Positions 17,430-27,544 are shown, counted from the stretch's first letter. The stretch: 64,000 nucleotides of DNA from Rhodococcus sp. Leaf247 (GCF_001426185.1 NZ_LMRP01000001.1:1156765-1220764), one strand, 5' to 3'. A program made the numbers and translations. Notes: generated by a model from the sequence alone, not told the origin.

Positions 17430-18248
17430 TCAGGAAGTCGTCGTCGAGCCCGTGATCAGATCCGCGACGAGCTCCGGATCGTCCCATGTCGGAACGTGAC
17501 CCAAGTGCTTGTGCGCGACGACGGCAACGAGCGACGGCAGCTCACCCAGGTCGGTCTCCGCTGCCCGGATCAGCGGGTCTCTGCCCCCGAAGACCACCGT
17601 GATCGGGACATCGACGTCTGCGCCGCCGCCGAATCGGGTGCCTTCGAGTGCCGCCATCGTGCGATCGAAGTCGCAGGTGGCGAGATTCCGTGCATCGTCT
17701 GCCGCCACGGCGGGCGGAATGCGCCACGGACGGCCGAACAAACCGAACAAGCCGATGGTCCGCAGCAGCGAGCGACGCAGGAGGAACCCCGCACCCGGAA
17801 GTCGAGAACCGTTCGTCCACAACGAGAACAGCACTTGCCGCCGCACACGCGCTGTGCCACCCGTCGACCGCCACAGACCGGCGGGCATGAGTGCACACAC
17901 CGACGTCGCCCGACCACGGCGCGCCAGCACCAGCGAGAGCCATCCACCGAGAGAATTACCGACGAGGTGCGCACTGCTCCAGCCCAGTTCGTCCATCACC
18001 AGCTCCACCCGATCCGCCAGCCGTGCCGGCGTCGGTACGTCACCGTCGCCGAGGGGATCGCTCTCTCCGAAGCCCGGGAGATCGATCGAGACGGTGTCGA
18101 AGTGTTCTGCCAGTATCGGTATCACCGGATCCCACATCTGATGTCGATGCCCGATCCCGTGAATCAGGAGCATGGGAGCCCCCCGGCCCGTCCTGCTGTA
18201 GCGGGGCAAGCCAGAGGCATCGATGTCGGTCACGTGACAAGTATCCAT
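17430..18248 (-). CDS. alpha/beta hydrolase
   Basis: 272 residues. LLIHGIGHRHQMWDP gives the oxyanion-hole HG, VGNSLGGWL the nucleophile elbow (Ser), and VFGGRDPLIRA and LGHVPTWDDPE the acid and histidine of a complete triad. The family includes esterases, lipases and dehalogenases; the substrate is not predictable. ATG 18248 is preferred over the longer frame to 18314, whose N-terminus looks random. Convergent with the zinc operon. Confidence 0.83.
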   Translation of the reverse strand: MDTCHVTDIDASGLPRYSRTGRGAPMLLIHGIGHRHQMWDPVIPILAEHFDTVSIDLPGFGESDPLGDGDVPTPARLADRVELVMDELGWSSAHLVGNSLGGWLSLVLARRGRATSVCALMPAGLWRSTGGTARVRRQVLFSLWTNGSRLPGAGFLLRRSLLRTIGLFGLFGRPWRIPPAVAADDARNLATCDFDRTMAALEGTRFGGGADVDVPITVVFGGRDPLIRAAETDLGELPSLVAVVAHKHLGHVPTWDDPELVADLITGSTTTS

Positions 18249-18845
18249 CCGAGACGGACGTCGTCGATGTGGACTGTGGCCAGTATCTGTCCCCGGAGTC
18301 AGGACACCCGACAACCGAGCCGTGTAGGTGGGCTTACGCGACGGCGACGACCCTCACGGGTGACGTCATAGGGCGGACTCAGAGCGTCCGGCATCGCTGT
18401 CGCCGCAGTGCGCGAACCCGACAGTCTGAGGCTGCTCGACGCGGCGACCGGGGCGGAGCGGTAGTTCGTACCGACGGTCGGCGCCCCGCGGCACCTTCCC
18501 CTGGCCGGCCCCGACGGACCGGAACCCGCGCCACTCGAGTCCAGTGACGAACCGCTTCTGGTCGATCCGGCGAACGGCATGTCGCTCTCCACCACTCGAG
18601 GCGTCGGACGGCAACTGCACGATGTCGTCGTCAGAGCATCTCCCCCGTCGGCCTCGAAACGGGGAGCGCAGCCACGGCTCGGGCGAACTCGCTGTCCGGG
18701 TGGCCTACCCGCGCCGTCGACGCTCGGGATGCGTTGCGAGAAGGGCATAACATTGATATACATGCGCTATGACAGCGTTACACGGCACTGCACATCCTCA
18801 CACGGTGACGGACTGCCCTCCTGCGGCTGACCGCGCGACCGCTGC
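18249..18845. other. intergenic region containing a relic of the DUF2064 gene end
   Basis: No intact gene. At 18628-18712 the sequence matches 60-144 at roughly nine bases in ten. In the original frame (minus strand) it reads HPDSEFARAVAALPVSRP and then TGEML-stop, against HPNSEFARCVAALPVSRP in the intact gene. The match stops shortly past the stop codon and abruptly upstream. The remainder shows only low-quality frames. Confidence 0.7.
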
Positions 18846-20096
18846 ATGACCGCCGTCGGACGCAGCACCTACGTCAGACTCGCCGCCCTCGCAGTAGCCG
18901 CGACCGCTCTCGCCGTGGCCGGCGGATCATATGTCCGCATGGAGTCCCTCCTGGGGATCGGCCAGTATTCGGTCACAGTGCAGCTCAGCGACTCCGGCGG
19001 CATCTTCACCAACGCGGAGGTGACGTCGCGCGGCATTCCCGTCGGTCGCGTCGGATCGCTGACACTTGTCGACGCGGGCGTCGACGTCGAATTGTTGATC
19101 GACGACTCGTCCGATCCGATTTCCGCGTCGACCTCCGCGGTGGTAGCCGCACGCTCCGCCATCGGTGAGCAGTACGTGGACCTGCGGCCCGATACCGACG
19201 AGGGCCCTTATCTCGAGGACGGCTCGATCATCGAACGATCGATGACGACCATCCCGACTCCAGTGGAGAGCGTGCTGTCCAACGTCGACGGCCTCGCGCG
19301 CAGCATTCCGGTCGATGAACTGCGAACCGTCGTAACCGAACTGGGCGACGGGTTCGACGGTATGGGAGGTGACCTCGCGACACTCGTCACATCACTGGAC
19401 TCGCTCAGTGCGGCGCAGCTCGACGCCCTACCCGAGACACTTGATCTCGTACGGGATGCGAGTGTCGTGCTCGACACGCAATCCGAACAATCCTCCGCAA
19501 TACTCGATTTCAGCTCGGGGCTCGATGACATCACCGCGCAGCTCCGCGCGAGCGACGGCGACCTACGTCGAATAGTCGACAGCGGAATCGACGCATCCTA
19601 TGAAACCGGTGCACTGATCACCAGTGCAGGAGCGAGCATCACATCGATCGCGAGCGACGTCGCCTCGGTGACCGCCGCGGTCAGCCCACGGGCATGGGCC
19701 CTTCGACCGCTGCTGCAGGTTCTCCCCCGGACGGCCATGGGGGCCCGAGCTCAGAGCCCCGGTGACGGAACCACCCACTTCGGCCTCGTCGTGGAGACGA
19801 ACAACCCCCCGCCGTGCACCGTGGGATACGAAGCCACCCAGAGAACCCTCGAGCGAGAACGCGCTGCCGATCCCGACTTCGACGAGACGACCCGGGACTT
19901 CCCGATCGATCTGTCGGTCGGGTGCACAGCACCGCGAGGATCCGTGACGGGCGTCAGAGGTGCCGGCAGTGCGCCCTACATGGATCCCGCCGTTCCGCAG
20001 CCCTGGGACGACAAGCCCAAGGTGGACCCCGGCGCACTCGACCTCAATCCGATTGCGAATCAGCTGGCCACACTCCTCGGTGTCACGGTGCGATGA
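18846..20096 (+). CDS. orphan Mce-family protein
   Basis: 416 residues. One N-terminal membrane helix (about 10-27), then the MCE domain ([45 protein letters not shown], residues about 38-120), then a long helical tail rich in spaced serines and a proline-rich end. Mce proteins form lipid-import channels, normally as six genes after two YrbE permeases. None are present here, so it is an orphan; it may join a complex encoded elsewhere. ATG 18846 follows the decayed region. Confidence 0.88.
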   Translation: MTAVGRSTYVRLAALAVAATALAVAGGSYVRMESLLGIGQYSVTVQLSDSGGIFTNAEVTSRGIPVGRVGSLTLVDAGVDVELLIDDSSDPISASTSAVVAARSAIGEQYVDLRPDTDEGPYLEDGSIIERSMTTIPTPVESVLSNVDGLARSIPVDELRTVVTELGDGFDGMGGDLATLVTSLDSLSAAQLDALPETLDLVRDASVVLDTQSEQSSAILDFSSGLDDITAQLRASDGDLRRIVDSGIDASYETGALITSAGASITSIASDVASVTAAVSPRAWALRPLLQVLPRTAMGARAQSPGDGTTHFGLVVETNNPPPCTVGYEATQRTLERERAADPDFDETTRDFPIDLSVGCTAPRGSVTGVRGAGSAPYMDPAVPQPWDDKPKVDPGALDLNPIANQLATLLGVTVR

Positions 20097-20124
20097 TGCC
20101 CGCGACTCGACGAGAGGTGATCGG

Positions 20125-21213
20125 ATGACGGCGGTGAGCATGGGAATTCCCAGCCTGCCCGGTGTCGCACGCGCGCCGTCCGCCCTACCGCGTCCGCAGC
20201 ACATGATGGTCGGCCGTCCGGACGTTCCGCACCTGCTGGACAGTTTCGGTCGCATCGCGCGGGACCTCCGCATCTCGGTCACCGAGAAGTGCTCGCTGCG
20301 ATGCACCTACTGCATGCCGGCCGAGGGGCTGCCGAACCTGGAGTTCGAACAACTGCTCGCGGCGGAGGAGATCGCCCGCCTCGTCGGCATCGCCGATCGT
20401 CTTCTCGGTGTGCGGGAGGTGCGCTTCACCGGCGGCGAACCGCTGGTCCGCAAGGACATCGTGGACATCATCGCCCTGACTGCTGAGCACGCGCCCGGTG
20501 TCGAATTATCGATGACCACCAACGGGATCGGCCTCGAGCGCCGCGCGGAGCGTCTGCGCGCGGCGGGTCTGACGCGGGTCAACGTCTCCCTCGACACGGT
20601 CGACCGCAAACACTTCGCGTCGTTGACGCGGCGGGACCGTCTGCCCGCCGTGCTCGCCGGTATCGACGGGGCCCTGGCGGCCGGTCTGACGCCGGTCAAG
20701 ATCAACGCCGTCCTCATGCGCGAGACTCTGCACGGCGCCCGGGACCTGGTGCAGTGGTGCCTGGACCGGGGTGTCGATCTGCGGTTCATCGAGCAGATGC
20801 CGCTCGACGCGGACCGGGAGTGGGCTCGTTCGACGATGGTGTCGGCGGCAGAACTGTTGGATGTGCTCGGGGGTCGGTTCACCCTGGAGGAGATCGGACG
20901 CACCGACCCGTCGGCACCGGCCGAGGAGTGGTCCGTGAACGGCGGCCCGGCCACGGTGGGAGTCATCGCCTCGGTCACCCGCTCGTTCTGCGCCGACTGC
21001 GATCGGACGCGGTTGACGGCGGAAGGGACCGTGCGGTCGTGCCTGTTCAGCGACTCCGAGACCGATCTGCGCGTGGCGTTGCGCGGGGGTGCGACCGACG
21101 AGGACATCGCCGACTTCTGGCGCGGAGCGATGTGGAACAAGTGGGCCGGGCACGGGATGGAGCGAGAAGACTTCGTGCCACCGGAACGCTCGATGGGCGC
21201 CATCGGTGGCTGA
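20125..21213 (+). CDS. moaA: GTP 3',8-cyclase, molybdenum cofactor biosynthesis protein A
   Basis: 362 residues. Radical-SAM motif CSLRCTYC (N-terminal [4Fe-4S]), [10 protein letters not shown], and the second C-terminal cluster [10 protein letters not shown]...CLFSD; the C-terminus ends GG as required for activity. It carries out the first step of molybdopterin synthesis from GTP. GAGAGG lies upstream of ATG 20125, 28 bases after the mce gene. It is followed immediately by moaD. Confidence 0.95.
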   Translation: MTAVSMGIPSLPGVARAPSALPRPQHMMVGRPDVPHLLDSFGRIARDLRISVTEKCSLRCTYCMPAEGLPNLEFEQLLAAEEIARLVGIADRLLGVREVRFTGGEPLVRKDIVDIIALTAEHAPGVELSMTTNGIGLERRAERLRAAGLTRVNVSLDTVDRKHFASLTRRDRLPAVLAGIDGALAAGLTPVKINAVLMRETLHGARDLVQWCLDRGVDLRFIEQMPLDADREWARSTMVSAAELLDVLGGRFTLEEIGRTDPSAPAEEWSVNGGPATVGVIASVTRSFCADCDRTRLTAEGTVRSCLFSDSETDLRVALRGGATDEDIADFWRGAMWNKWAGHGMEREDFVPPERSMGAIGG

Positions 21214-21217
21214 ATCC

Positions 21218-21463
21218 GTGACTGTGAGCGTGCGGTACTTCGCAGGGGCCGCGGACGCCGCGGGCACCACGCAGGAGTCGTACGATCTGAGGGTCGGCGC
21301 GACCGTGGCGGACGTGAAGTCGGCGCTGCGTGGACGCCACGGGCACAAACTGGATCGTGTGCTGGACGTGGCGGTGTTCCTCATCGGCGACGAGATGGTC
21401 CGCGACGATGCCTACCCCGTAGGTTCCCGGATCGACGTCCTGCCGCCCTTCGCCGGCGGCTAG
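21218..21463 (+). CDS. moaD: molybdopterin synthase small subunit
   Basis: About 81 residues with the ubiquitin-like beta-grasp fold. VRYFAGAADAAG opens it and it ends PPFAGG, the double glycine that is thiocarboxylated to donate sulfur. GTG 21218 is given; GTG 21206, overlapping the moaA stop, would add four residues. Partner of MoaE (25.9 kb). Confidence 0.92.
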   Translation: MTVSVRYFAGAADAAGTTQESYDLRVGATVADVKSALRGRHGHKLDRVLDVAVFLIGDEMVRDDAYPVGSRIDVLPPFAGG

Positions 21464-21491
21464 CTGTGTCGACCCGAGACTGCTGACCGGC

Positions 21492-21704
21492 TCACTCGAC
21501 GCCGATCGTCACCTCGGTGGACTTGACGAACGCGGTTGCGTTCTGACCGACTTCGAGGCCGAGGTCTTCGGCCGCCTCTCGTGTGATCGAGGACGTGACG
21601 GTCTGGTCGCCGCCGTCGAGACGTACCTTCACGGTCGCCATCACGCTACCGAGAGTGACCTCGGTGATGGTGCCGACGAGCTGGTTGCGAGTGGACAGTC
21701 GCAT
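21492..21704 (-). CDS. molbindin, TOBE-domain molybdate-binding protein
   Basis: 70 residues, a single TOBE/Mop domain: STRNQLVGTITEVTLGSV, VTSSITREAAEDLGL and AFVKSTEVTIG. Such small proteins assemble as hexamers and store molybdate in the cytosol. It faces moaD and is in the same direction as the large molybdopterin oxidoreductase. GGAGG upstream of ATG 21704 is a good ribosome site. Confidence 0.93.
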   Translation of the reverse strand: MRLSTRNQLVGTITEVTLGSVMATVKVRLDGGDQTVTSSITREAAEDLGLEVGQNATAFVKSTEVTIGVE

Positions 21705-21829
21705 GATGAATCCTCCTGTGAGAACGACGTTGTGACGAATTCGAGAAACGGGTTACTACCAACGGCGCAGGATCGCAACACGTGGCGCAGTGTCGATGCC
21801 GCGTGCCCGTGTTCACTGCGCCGGCGCAG

Positions 21830-24073
21830 TTACTCCGGAGTGTGCATCGCGTCCACGCGTGCGGGCACGTTCTTGTGCCAGGGGGTGGCCGAGTACTCGT
21901 CGCGGCGGGCAGCATCGGTCAACTCGTTGGGTGCCACACCCACGCGGGCCGAACCGGGAAGGTCGAGTCCGAACCCGTTCGGCAGGGCGATGTGGCCGGG
22001 CTGCATGGTGTCCGTGATCTCCACATGTGCCATCGCTGAACCCTTGGCAGTCGTGATCCGAACAGTGGAACCTTCGGAGAGACCGAGCTTCTCGGCATCG
22101 AAGGGGCAGATGCGCAAGGCGCCGTTTCCGCCCCGCTTGCGCCACGTGTCATCACGGAAGATTGTGTTCGCGGTGAACGCGCGTCGCTCGCCGGCGGAGA
22201 GAACGAACGGGAATTCGTCGCTGACATGGGACGGGTTCTTGCCCGTCAACGCCGTCAACGACTCCAGCAGGGGTGTGATGGCCAGCTGTATCGGTCGGTT
22301 CGCAGCGGGAACATAGTTCCACGCTCCACCGTCGAGATCGTCCACGGTGATCTCGACGCCTGATCTGGTCTCCAGGATCGCGGTGAACAGCGCCTCGGCG
22401 TTGCGATGGCCTGCTGCGCGGACCGAGTCGGGATGTTCGTGGAAGACTTTCTGGGACAACGCCCACATGACCGAGGCCGATGTCGCGCCGTTCGGGAGCG
22501 TGGGCCCCAGTGTCGCGTAGAGCAGGTATGCCGCGACCGGGACGGACCTCTTGTCCAGTCTTAGCAGCGCGAGAAAAACGGCGCCGTACACCTTGTGACC
22601 GAGCTTCAGCGCTCCGCGCAGCAGCGCGAGCCACCACGGTTCGATCAGCCCGAGAGCGTCGATCAGTCGTGCGTAGATCTCGGGTTCGGGCAAGGCGCCC
22701 GGCAGCGGGTCCAGAATCGGCGCCCGGAGCTGAAAACTGTTGCGTGGGAACTCCAGACTGAAGAAGGTTGCCTCCCACTTCTCGAACTGGCTGGACGCGG
22801 GCAGCACGTAATCTGCGCACCGTGCGGTCTCCGTCATGGCGACATCGATCACGAGGCTGAACTCGAGGTCCTCCATGGCTTGCCGGAAACTCGCCGAGTC
22901 GGCCATCGAATGCGCCGGGTTGGACGACTCGATCACCATCGCCCGGAATCTTGCGGGGTGATCGTTCGACACCTCCTCCGCGATGGCGTTTCCCGGAACC
23001 AGCCCGCCGAACATCGGAGTGCCGTGGACCGGTGTGTGCTTCACGTCCAGCGAGTAGTTCACCACCGGCGCCATCCACGAGTGATTGTGCATGGCACCAC
23101 TTTTTGCGAAATTTCCGGTGATCAGCCAGATGAGCTTCTCGAGGTAGGACACCAAGGTGCTGTTGGGGCTCTGCTGCACTCCGAGATCCTCATACATCGA
23201 GACGCTCTCCGCTGTCCCGATGAGATGCGCCGCTCGTCTGATCGACGACTCGTCCACCCCACACGTCCGTGCGTACGCCGAGACGTCGAGTCCGCGGACA
23301 GCGGCCACGATCTGCTCGACACCGGCCGTGTGCTCACGGAGGAAGGCGTGGTCCATCATTCCGTCGTCGATGATGACGGCGAGAACGGCAGCGAGGCACC
23401 AGGCATCGGTTCCTGGCTTGACCTGGAGATGGAGGTCGGCGCGCTCCGCTGTGTCCGTGCGTACCGGGTCCAGAACGATCATCGACCTGTTCGGGTCCTT
23501 GCCGATCTCCTGCAACACGGTGCGCGCCCGAGCGACACCGTGAGACTGCCACGGATTCTTTCCGAGAAAGACGCTCACCTGCGCACGGTCGAAGTCGCCC
23601 ACCGTGTGCCCACCGGTGAGGTGCGCGTCCACCCAGGCTTCACCGGTCTTCTCCTGAGCGATGGCGTTCGATCTGTACCTCGCGCCGAGTCCGCGCATCA
23701 TGGCACCGGCGTACGCGCCACCCAGATGGTTTCCCTGTCCTCCACCCCCGCAGAAGAAGATGCTCTCGCCGCCGTGTTCGTCGCGCACGGCCCGCAGACG
23801 GTGTGCGATCTCGCTGATCGCCGTGTCCCAGTCGACCGGGCTGTAGGTGCCGTCGGTCTCACGTCGCATGGGGGTGTCCAGTCGAGACCCGCCGTTCTGG
23901 TAATGGTCCAGTCGAAGTGCTTTGTTGCACGTGTACCCCAGCGACTTGGGGTGCTCTTTGTCGCCACGTATCTTGGCGATACTCCGGCCCTCCATGGAGA
24001 CAGTGATACCGCAGTTGTTCTCGCACAGAATGCATGCGGTCTTCTGCCAGCCGGGGCCGTTCTCGTCCGTCAC
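21830..24073 (-). CDS. molybdopterin oxidoreductase of the DMSO reductase superfamily
   Basis: About 747 residues. CILCENNCGITV...CNK (about residues 10-50) is the N-terminal [4Fe-4S] site; molybdopterin-binding motifs follow (FLGKNPWQSHG, VLDPVRTDTAERAD, GNFAKSGAM, PLLESL) and a molydop-binding C-terminal domain (IALPNGFGLDLPG). It resembles the unassigned actinobacterial formate-dehydrogenase/nitrate-reductase-like enzymes; the Mo ligand is not obvious by eye. There is no signal peptide, so it is cytosolic. GGAG six bases before GTG 24073 favours that start. The divergent ferredoxin may be its electron partner. Confidence 0.88.
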   Translation of the reverse strand: MTDENGPGWQKTACILCENNCGITVSMEGRSIAKIRGDKEHPKSLGYTCNKALRLDHYQNGGSRLDTPMRRETDGTYSPVDWDTAISEIAHRLRAVRDEHGGESIFFCGGGGQGNHLGGAYAGAMMRGLGARYRSNAIAQEKTGEAWVDAHLTGGHTVGDFDRAQVSVFLGKNPWQSHGVARARTVLQEIGKDPNRSMIVLDPVRTDTAERADLHLQVKPGTDAWCLAAVLAVIIDDGMMDHAFLREHTAGVEQIVAAVRGLDVSAYARTCGVDESSIRRAAHLIGTAESVSMYEDLGVQQSPNSTLVSYLEKLIWLITGNFAKSGAMHNHSWMAPVVNYSLDVKHTPVHGTPMFGGLVPGNAIAEEVSNDHPARFRAMVIESSNPAHSMADSASFRQAMEDLEFSLVIDVAMTETARCADYVLPASSQFEKWEATFFSLEFPRNSFQLRAPILDPLPGALPEPEIYARLIDALGLIEPWWLALLRGALKLGHKVYGAVFLALLRLDKRSVPVAAYLLYATLGPTLPNGATSASVMWALSQKVFHEHPDSVRAAGHRNAEALFTAILETRSGVEITVDDLDGGAWNYVPAANRPIQLAITPLLESLTALTGKNPSHVSDEFPFVLSAGERRAFTANTIFRDDTWRKRGGNGALRICPFDAEKLGLSEGSTVRITTAKGSAMAHVEITDTMQPGHIALPNGFGLDLPGSARVGVAPNELTDAARRDEYSATPWHKNVPARVDAMHTPE

Positions 24074-24300
24074 GGTCGTCTCCAGTCGTTGTCTGTGATG
24101 AAGCACGGATCGTCGCCGTGCGTGATCGCCGGGGGTGGGTCTTCCCGGCCGGAATCGCCTCGAGCGGCGTCACCTGGCCCTGATTGCGAGTGTTGCTGGG
24201 ACCGAGTGGCGACGACAAGAGGTGTGAGTACACGTTCACGTCGGAAATGCTGTGCACACGCACACATCACGCATTCCGGCGACTGCTGCTTCGAGATACG

Positions 24301-24328
24301 TTGTGCTGCTTTGGAATCTCTGTATTAT
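24301..24328 (+). promoter_or_regulatory. promoter of the ferredoxin-moeA unit
   Basis: TTGTGC (24301-24306) and TATTAT (24323-24328) are spaced by 16 bases, a good sigma-70-type match. Transcription would start about 20 bases before the ferredoxin ATG. GAAGGGG follows as the ribosome site. Confidence 0.55.
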
Positions 24329-24354
24329 GGAGGCGTACATAGAAGGGGATTTTC

Positions 24355-24681
24355 ATGACTTACGTGGTGGCAGAGCCGTGCGTCGACGTTCTGGACAGGG
24401 CCTGCATCGAGGAGTGTCCGGTCGACTGCATGTATCAGGGTGACCGCATGCTGTACATCCATCCGGACGAATGCGTCGACTGCGGAGCGTGTGAACCTGT
24501 GTGTCCGGTGGAGGCAATCTTCTACGAGGAGGACGTTCCTGCGCAGTGGTCCGCGTACGTCTCGACCAACGTGGACTTCTTCGACATCATCGGATCACCG
24601 GGCGGCGCAGCAAAATTCGGTGCCACCGGCGTGGACACGGACCTCGTGTCCGCTGTCGTCGTCGGCTCACCTTCGCCGTGA
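24355..24681 (+). CDS. fdxA: 7Fe ferredoxin
   Basis: 108 residues. The first cluster motif CVDVLDRACIEECPVDC and the second CVDCGACEPVCPVEA are the 3Fe-4S/4Fe-4S pattern of actinobacterial FdxA. It is a cytosolic electron carrier. The strong promoter and ribosome site, and its place between the molybdopterin oxidoreductase and moeA, suggest it feeds electrons to or from that enzyme. Its stop overlaps the moeA start (TGATG). Confidence 0.93.
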   Translation: MTYVVAEPCVDVLDRACIEECPVDCMYQGDRMLYIHPDECVDCGACEPVCPVEAIFYEEDVPAQWSAYVSTNVDFFDIIGSPGGAAKFGATGVDTDLVSAVVVGSPSP

Positions 24682-25889
24682 TGCCGTCGGCACCGAGCCT
24701 TCGGACGGTGGAGCAGCATCGAAGGATCATCGCCGGCCTGATCTCGCGCACGCCGACAGTGCTGACGCCGCTGGCGGCGGCAACGGGACTCGTCCTTGCC
24801 GAGGAGGTGAACGCGTCGATCCCGCTTCCGCCGTTCGACAACTCCGCTGTCGACGGATATGCGGTGCATGCCCAGGACGTGGCCGCCGCCGGATCGGACG
24901 CGCTGGTCCGGCTCCCGGTGTCCCACCTGATACCCGCAGGTCACCCGATACCGGAAGAGCTGCGCGCGGGAACGGTGGCGCGCATCATGACCGGCGCCCC
25001 GCTTCCTGCCGGGGCCGATGCGGTGGTGCCGGTGGAGGACGCTCGGTACGACGGCCTGCAGGTGGCGTTTCGTCGTCCCAGCACGCTCGGCGCGCACGTG
25101 CGGCGGACCGGCGAGGACGTCATGCCTCCCGAGCGGCTCTTCGGTGCGGGGACGGTCCTGACACCGTTGCGGATCGGACTACTGGCAGCGTCCGGCGTGG
25201 GGCAGGTTCTCGTGCATCGCCGAATCCGTGTCGCCGTGGTGTCGACCGGAGCCGAGATCGTCGACGCCTCCACTCCCCTGCGGCACGGTTCGATCCACGA
25301 TGCGAACTCGGCACTCCTGTCTGCCGCAGTCGAAGACTGCGGGGCCGAACTCGTCGCGTGTGTCGCCGTGCCGGATTCGGTGGACCGGCTCAGCGCACAC
25401 CTCGAAGACCTCGGAGCACGGGCGGACGTCGTCATCACCTCGGGCGGAGTCAGCGTGGGGGATCACGAGGTGGTCAAGCAGACGCTCACGCCCCACGGCG
25501 TACTCTTCGCCGGCGTGTCGATGTCGCCCGGGCGACCGCAGGGTGCCGGGACCGCCTTCGGTACGACCCTGCTGACGTTTCCGGGCAACCCCCTCGCGGC
25601 CTACGCCTCGTTCGAGATCTTCGCGCGGCCGATTCTCCGGCGCGCCATGGGTCTGGTGCCGGACAACCGTCCCACCGTGCGGATGCCGCTGGCCCACCCG
25701 ATGGCCAGGAGGCCTGGCCGACACACGCTGGATCTCGCCGCCGAACGCCCTGACGGGTCGCTCGCCCTGCTCACCGGTTCGGGACGACACGGACTCGGGG
25801 CGGTGCGGGAGGCGCGCTGTCTCGTGGAGCTGGACGGCGAAGTTCCTTCGCTCGACGCCGGAGAGACGGTCACGGCGATTGTGCTCTGA
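24681..25889 (+). CDS. moeA: molybdopterin molybdenumtransferase
   Basis: 402 residues. FDNSAVDGYAV, the MTGAPLPAGADAVVPVED segment, VVSTGAEIVDA, HDANSALLSA, ITSGGVSVGDHE and FPGNPLAAYASFE are hallmark MoeA motifs in the correct order; it inserts molybdate into adenylylated molybdopterin. Translationally coupled to the ferredoxin gene. It completes, with moaA, moaD and moaE, much of the pathway, though moaC, moaB/mog and moeB/Z are not in this window. Confidence 0.95.
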   Translation: MPSAPSLRTVEQHRRIIAGLISRTPTVLTPLAAATGLVLAEEVNASIPLPPFDNSAVDGYAVHAQDVAAAGSDALVRLPVSHLIPAGHPIPEELRAGTVARIMTGAPLPAGADAVVPVEDARYDGLQVAFRRPSTLGAHVRRTGEDVMPPERLFGAGTVLTPLRIGLLAASGVGQVLVHRRIRVAVVSTGAEIVDASTPLRHGSIHDANSALLSAAVEDCGAELVACVAVPDSVDRLSAHLEDLGARADVVITSGGVSVGDHEVVKQTLTPHGVLFAGVSMSPGRPQGAGTAFGTTLLTFPGNPLAAYASFEIFARPILRRAMGLVPDNRPTVRMPLAHPMARRPGRHTLDLAAERPDGSLALLTGSGRHGLGAVREARCLVELDGEVPSLDAGETVTAIVL

Positions 25890-25936
25890 CCGGGGCGCCC
25901 GCGTCGGATCACCACCACGAGTGGAAGGAATCGTTC

Positions 25937-26467
25937 ATGCTCGAGAGCAGCACAACCAGCGGATCGCAGAAGACGGACTGCCCGCCGTATCGACACACCT
26001 CTGCCGCTACGCACAGAACTGATTCAGCATCCGGCGTGAGCGACAGGCACCTGAGGCCAACGGTTCTCGCCCGGATCTCGAGCGACCCGATCGATCCCGC
26101 GGGGGTCTCCGACGCCGTGGCCGGTCCGGAACATGGTGCCGTGCTGGTGTTCTGGGGAGTCGTGCGCGACCACGACCACGACGAGTCGGTATCCGCACTC
26201 GAATACCGAGCCCACCCCGACGCCGTGAAGTTCCTCCGTCGCTGCTGCGAGGACGCGGCCGCGTCGTCCGGCCTGCCGGCAGCGGCCGTCCATCGCGTCG
26301 GCGACCTGACGATCGGCGACACTGCTCTCGTTGCCGCGGTCGCGTCCCCTCACCGCGCCGAGGCGTTCGCAGCGTTGCAGGCCTTGGTCGACCGGATCAA
26401 GACGGAGGTGCCCATCTGGAAGCGCCAGCAGTTCGCCGCCGGCACCAGCGAATGGGTGGGTCTCTGA
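25937..26467 (+). CDS. moaE: molybdopterin synthase large subunit
   Basis: 176 residues. A non-conserved first 40 residues precede the MoaE domain: GAVLVFWGVVRDHDHD, LEYRAHPDA, AVHRVGDLTIGDTALVAAVASPHR and the catalytic lysine region RIKTEVPIWKRQQF. It joins MoaD to convert cPMP to molybdopterin. AAGGA seven bases before ATG 25937 supports the long start. Ends eight bases from the convergent lacI-type gene. Confidence 0.94.
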   Translation: MLESSTTSGSQKTDCPPYRHTSAATHRTDSASGVSDRHLRPTVLARISSDPIDPAGVSDAVAGPEHGAVLVFWGVVRDHDHDESVSALEYRAHPDAVKFLRRCCEDAAASSGLPAAAVHRVGDLTIGDTALVAAVASPHRAEAFAALQALVDRIKTEVPIWKRQQFAAGTSEWVGL

Positions 26468-26475
26468 CGTGGCGC

Positions 26476-27486
26476 TCACACGGAGTCGCGCTCGACCACT
26501 CCCGCGACGTCGGGACCCACCTCGGGAACCTCGCGGCCATCCAGCAACGCGGTGACCACGTCGACGACGAAGCCGGCACTCGCCGCCACGTCCAGGGTCA
26601 CCATAGTTAGGGCGGGGAACGCGAGAGCCGCTGCGGAAGAATCGTTCACGCCGATGACGGCCAGGTCTCTCGGCACCTCGAGGCCGGCGTCGCGCGCTCC
26701 GGCGAGAACGGCGAGCGCGGTCAACGCATCGTGCGCGCAGACGGCGGTGACCGGAGCCGGCCCCTCCCGCCACGTCGAGACAGCGTCGCCGGCGAGACCT
26801 CGATCGAGCGGAACACGCACGGCGACCGGGGCGGTCAGTCCCTTTTCGGCGCAGACACGTTCCAGCGCGCGCAGACGGAGCGTCGCAGCTGGGGACAAAC
26901 GGTCGTCGTCGGGCACCGCGTAACCGAGCGTTCGATGGCCGGCTCGACGCAGCCGATCGACCTGCAGGCGGGCGATTCGATCCTCGCGAGGTCCGGTGAC
27001 CCACCGACCGATGGCGTCGGGCCCGGTCAGCGAGGCCGTCACCCCGACACCATTGCGCCGCAGACGATCCGCGTCCGTGCCATCGAGCGTCCACGCAATG
27101 ACCGCCGCGGGTGTCACCGCCGTCCAGGCCGAGCCGCCCGGAAGATCGGTGGACGGCACAGTCATCAAGGTCAGTCCGGTACGGCCGAAGTCGTGCGACA
27201 GATGCTCCACCAGTTCCCCGACGTCCGAGGACAAGGGAAGTGCCGGAGGAAGGATCATCAACACCACGTCGCTGCGCCCCCGGCTCAGAGCGCGTGCCTC
27301 CGCGAACGGCGCGTACGACAACCGTGCCGCTGCGTCGAGCACACGGCGACGCGTCTCCTCGGGGAGCACCTTGTGCGGAGCGTCGTTCAACACGAAGCTC
27401 ACCGTCGTCCGCGAGACACCGGCCTCCCGCGCGACGTCGGCGCTCGTCGCACGCCGCCCGCGCCCGGCGCTCACCGCATCGTCCAT
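26476..27486 (-). CDS. LacI-family transcriptional regulator
   Basis: 336 residues. The N-terminal helix-turn-helix and hinge (ATSADVAREAGVSRTTVSFV, residues about 13-32) precede a periplasmic-binding-like sensor domain (residues 65-330) with AVCAHDALTALAVL and DLAVIGVNDSSAAAL. It is divergent from the GH3 gene with a GTAAC-N4-GTTAC palindrome in the gap, so it very likely represses that gene until a sugar binds. The effector is unknown. Confidence 0.92.
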   Translation of the reverse strand: MDDAVSAGRGRRATSADVAREAGVSRTTVSFVLNDAPHKVLPEETRRRVLDAAARLSYAPFAEARALSRGRSDVVLMILPPALPLSSDVGELVEHLSHDFGRTGLTLMTVPSTDLPGGSAWTAVTPAAVIAWTLDGTDADRLRRNGVGVTASLTGPDAIGRWVTGPREDRIARLQVDRLRRAGHRTLGYAVPDDDRLSPAATLRLRALERVCAEKGLTAPVAVRVPLDRGLAGDAVSTWREGPAPVTAVCAHDALTALAVLAGARDAGLEVPRDLAVIGVNDSSAAALAFPALTMVTLDVAASAGFVVDVVTALLDGREVPEVGPDVAGVVERDSV

Positions 27487-27544
27487 GAGCTCATCCTGTC
27501 ATCCGGCCTTGCGCGGCTGTAAGTCCGTCTCTACTCTGACATGC

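Noticed and set aside
20125-26467. A complete molybdenum-cofactor operon
   Set aside because: moaA, moaD, moeA and moaE are present, but moaC, mog/moaB, moeB/moeZ and the molybdate importer are not, and the genes run in both directions.
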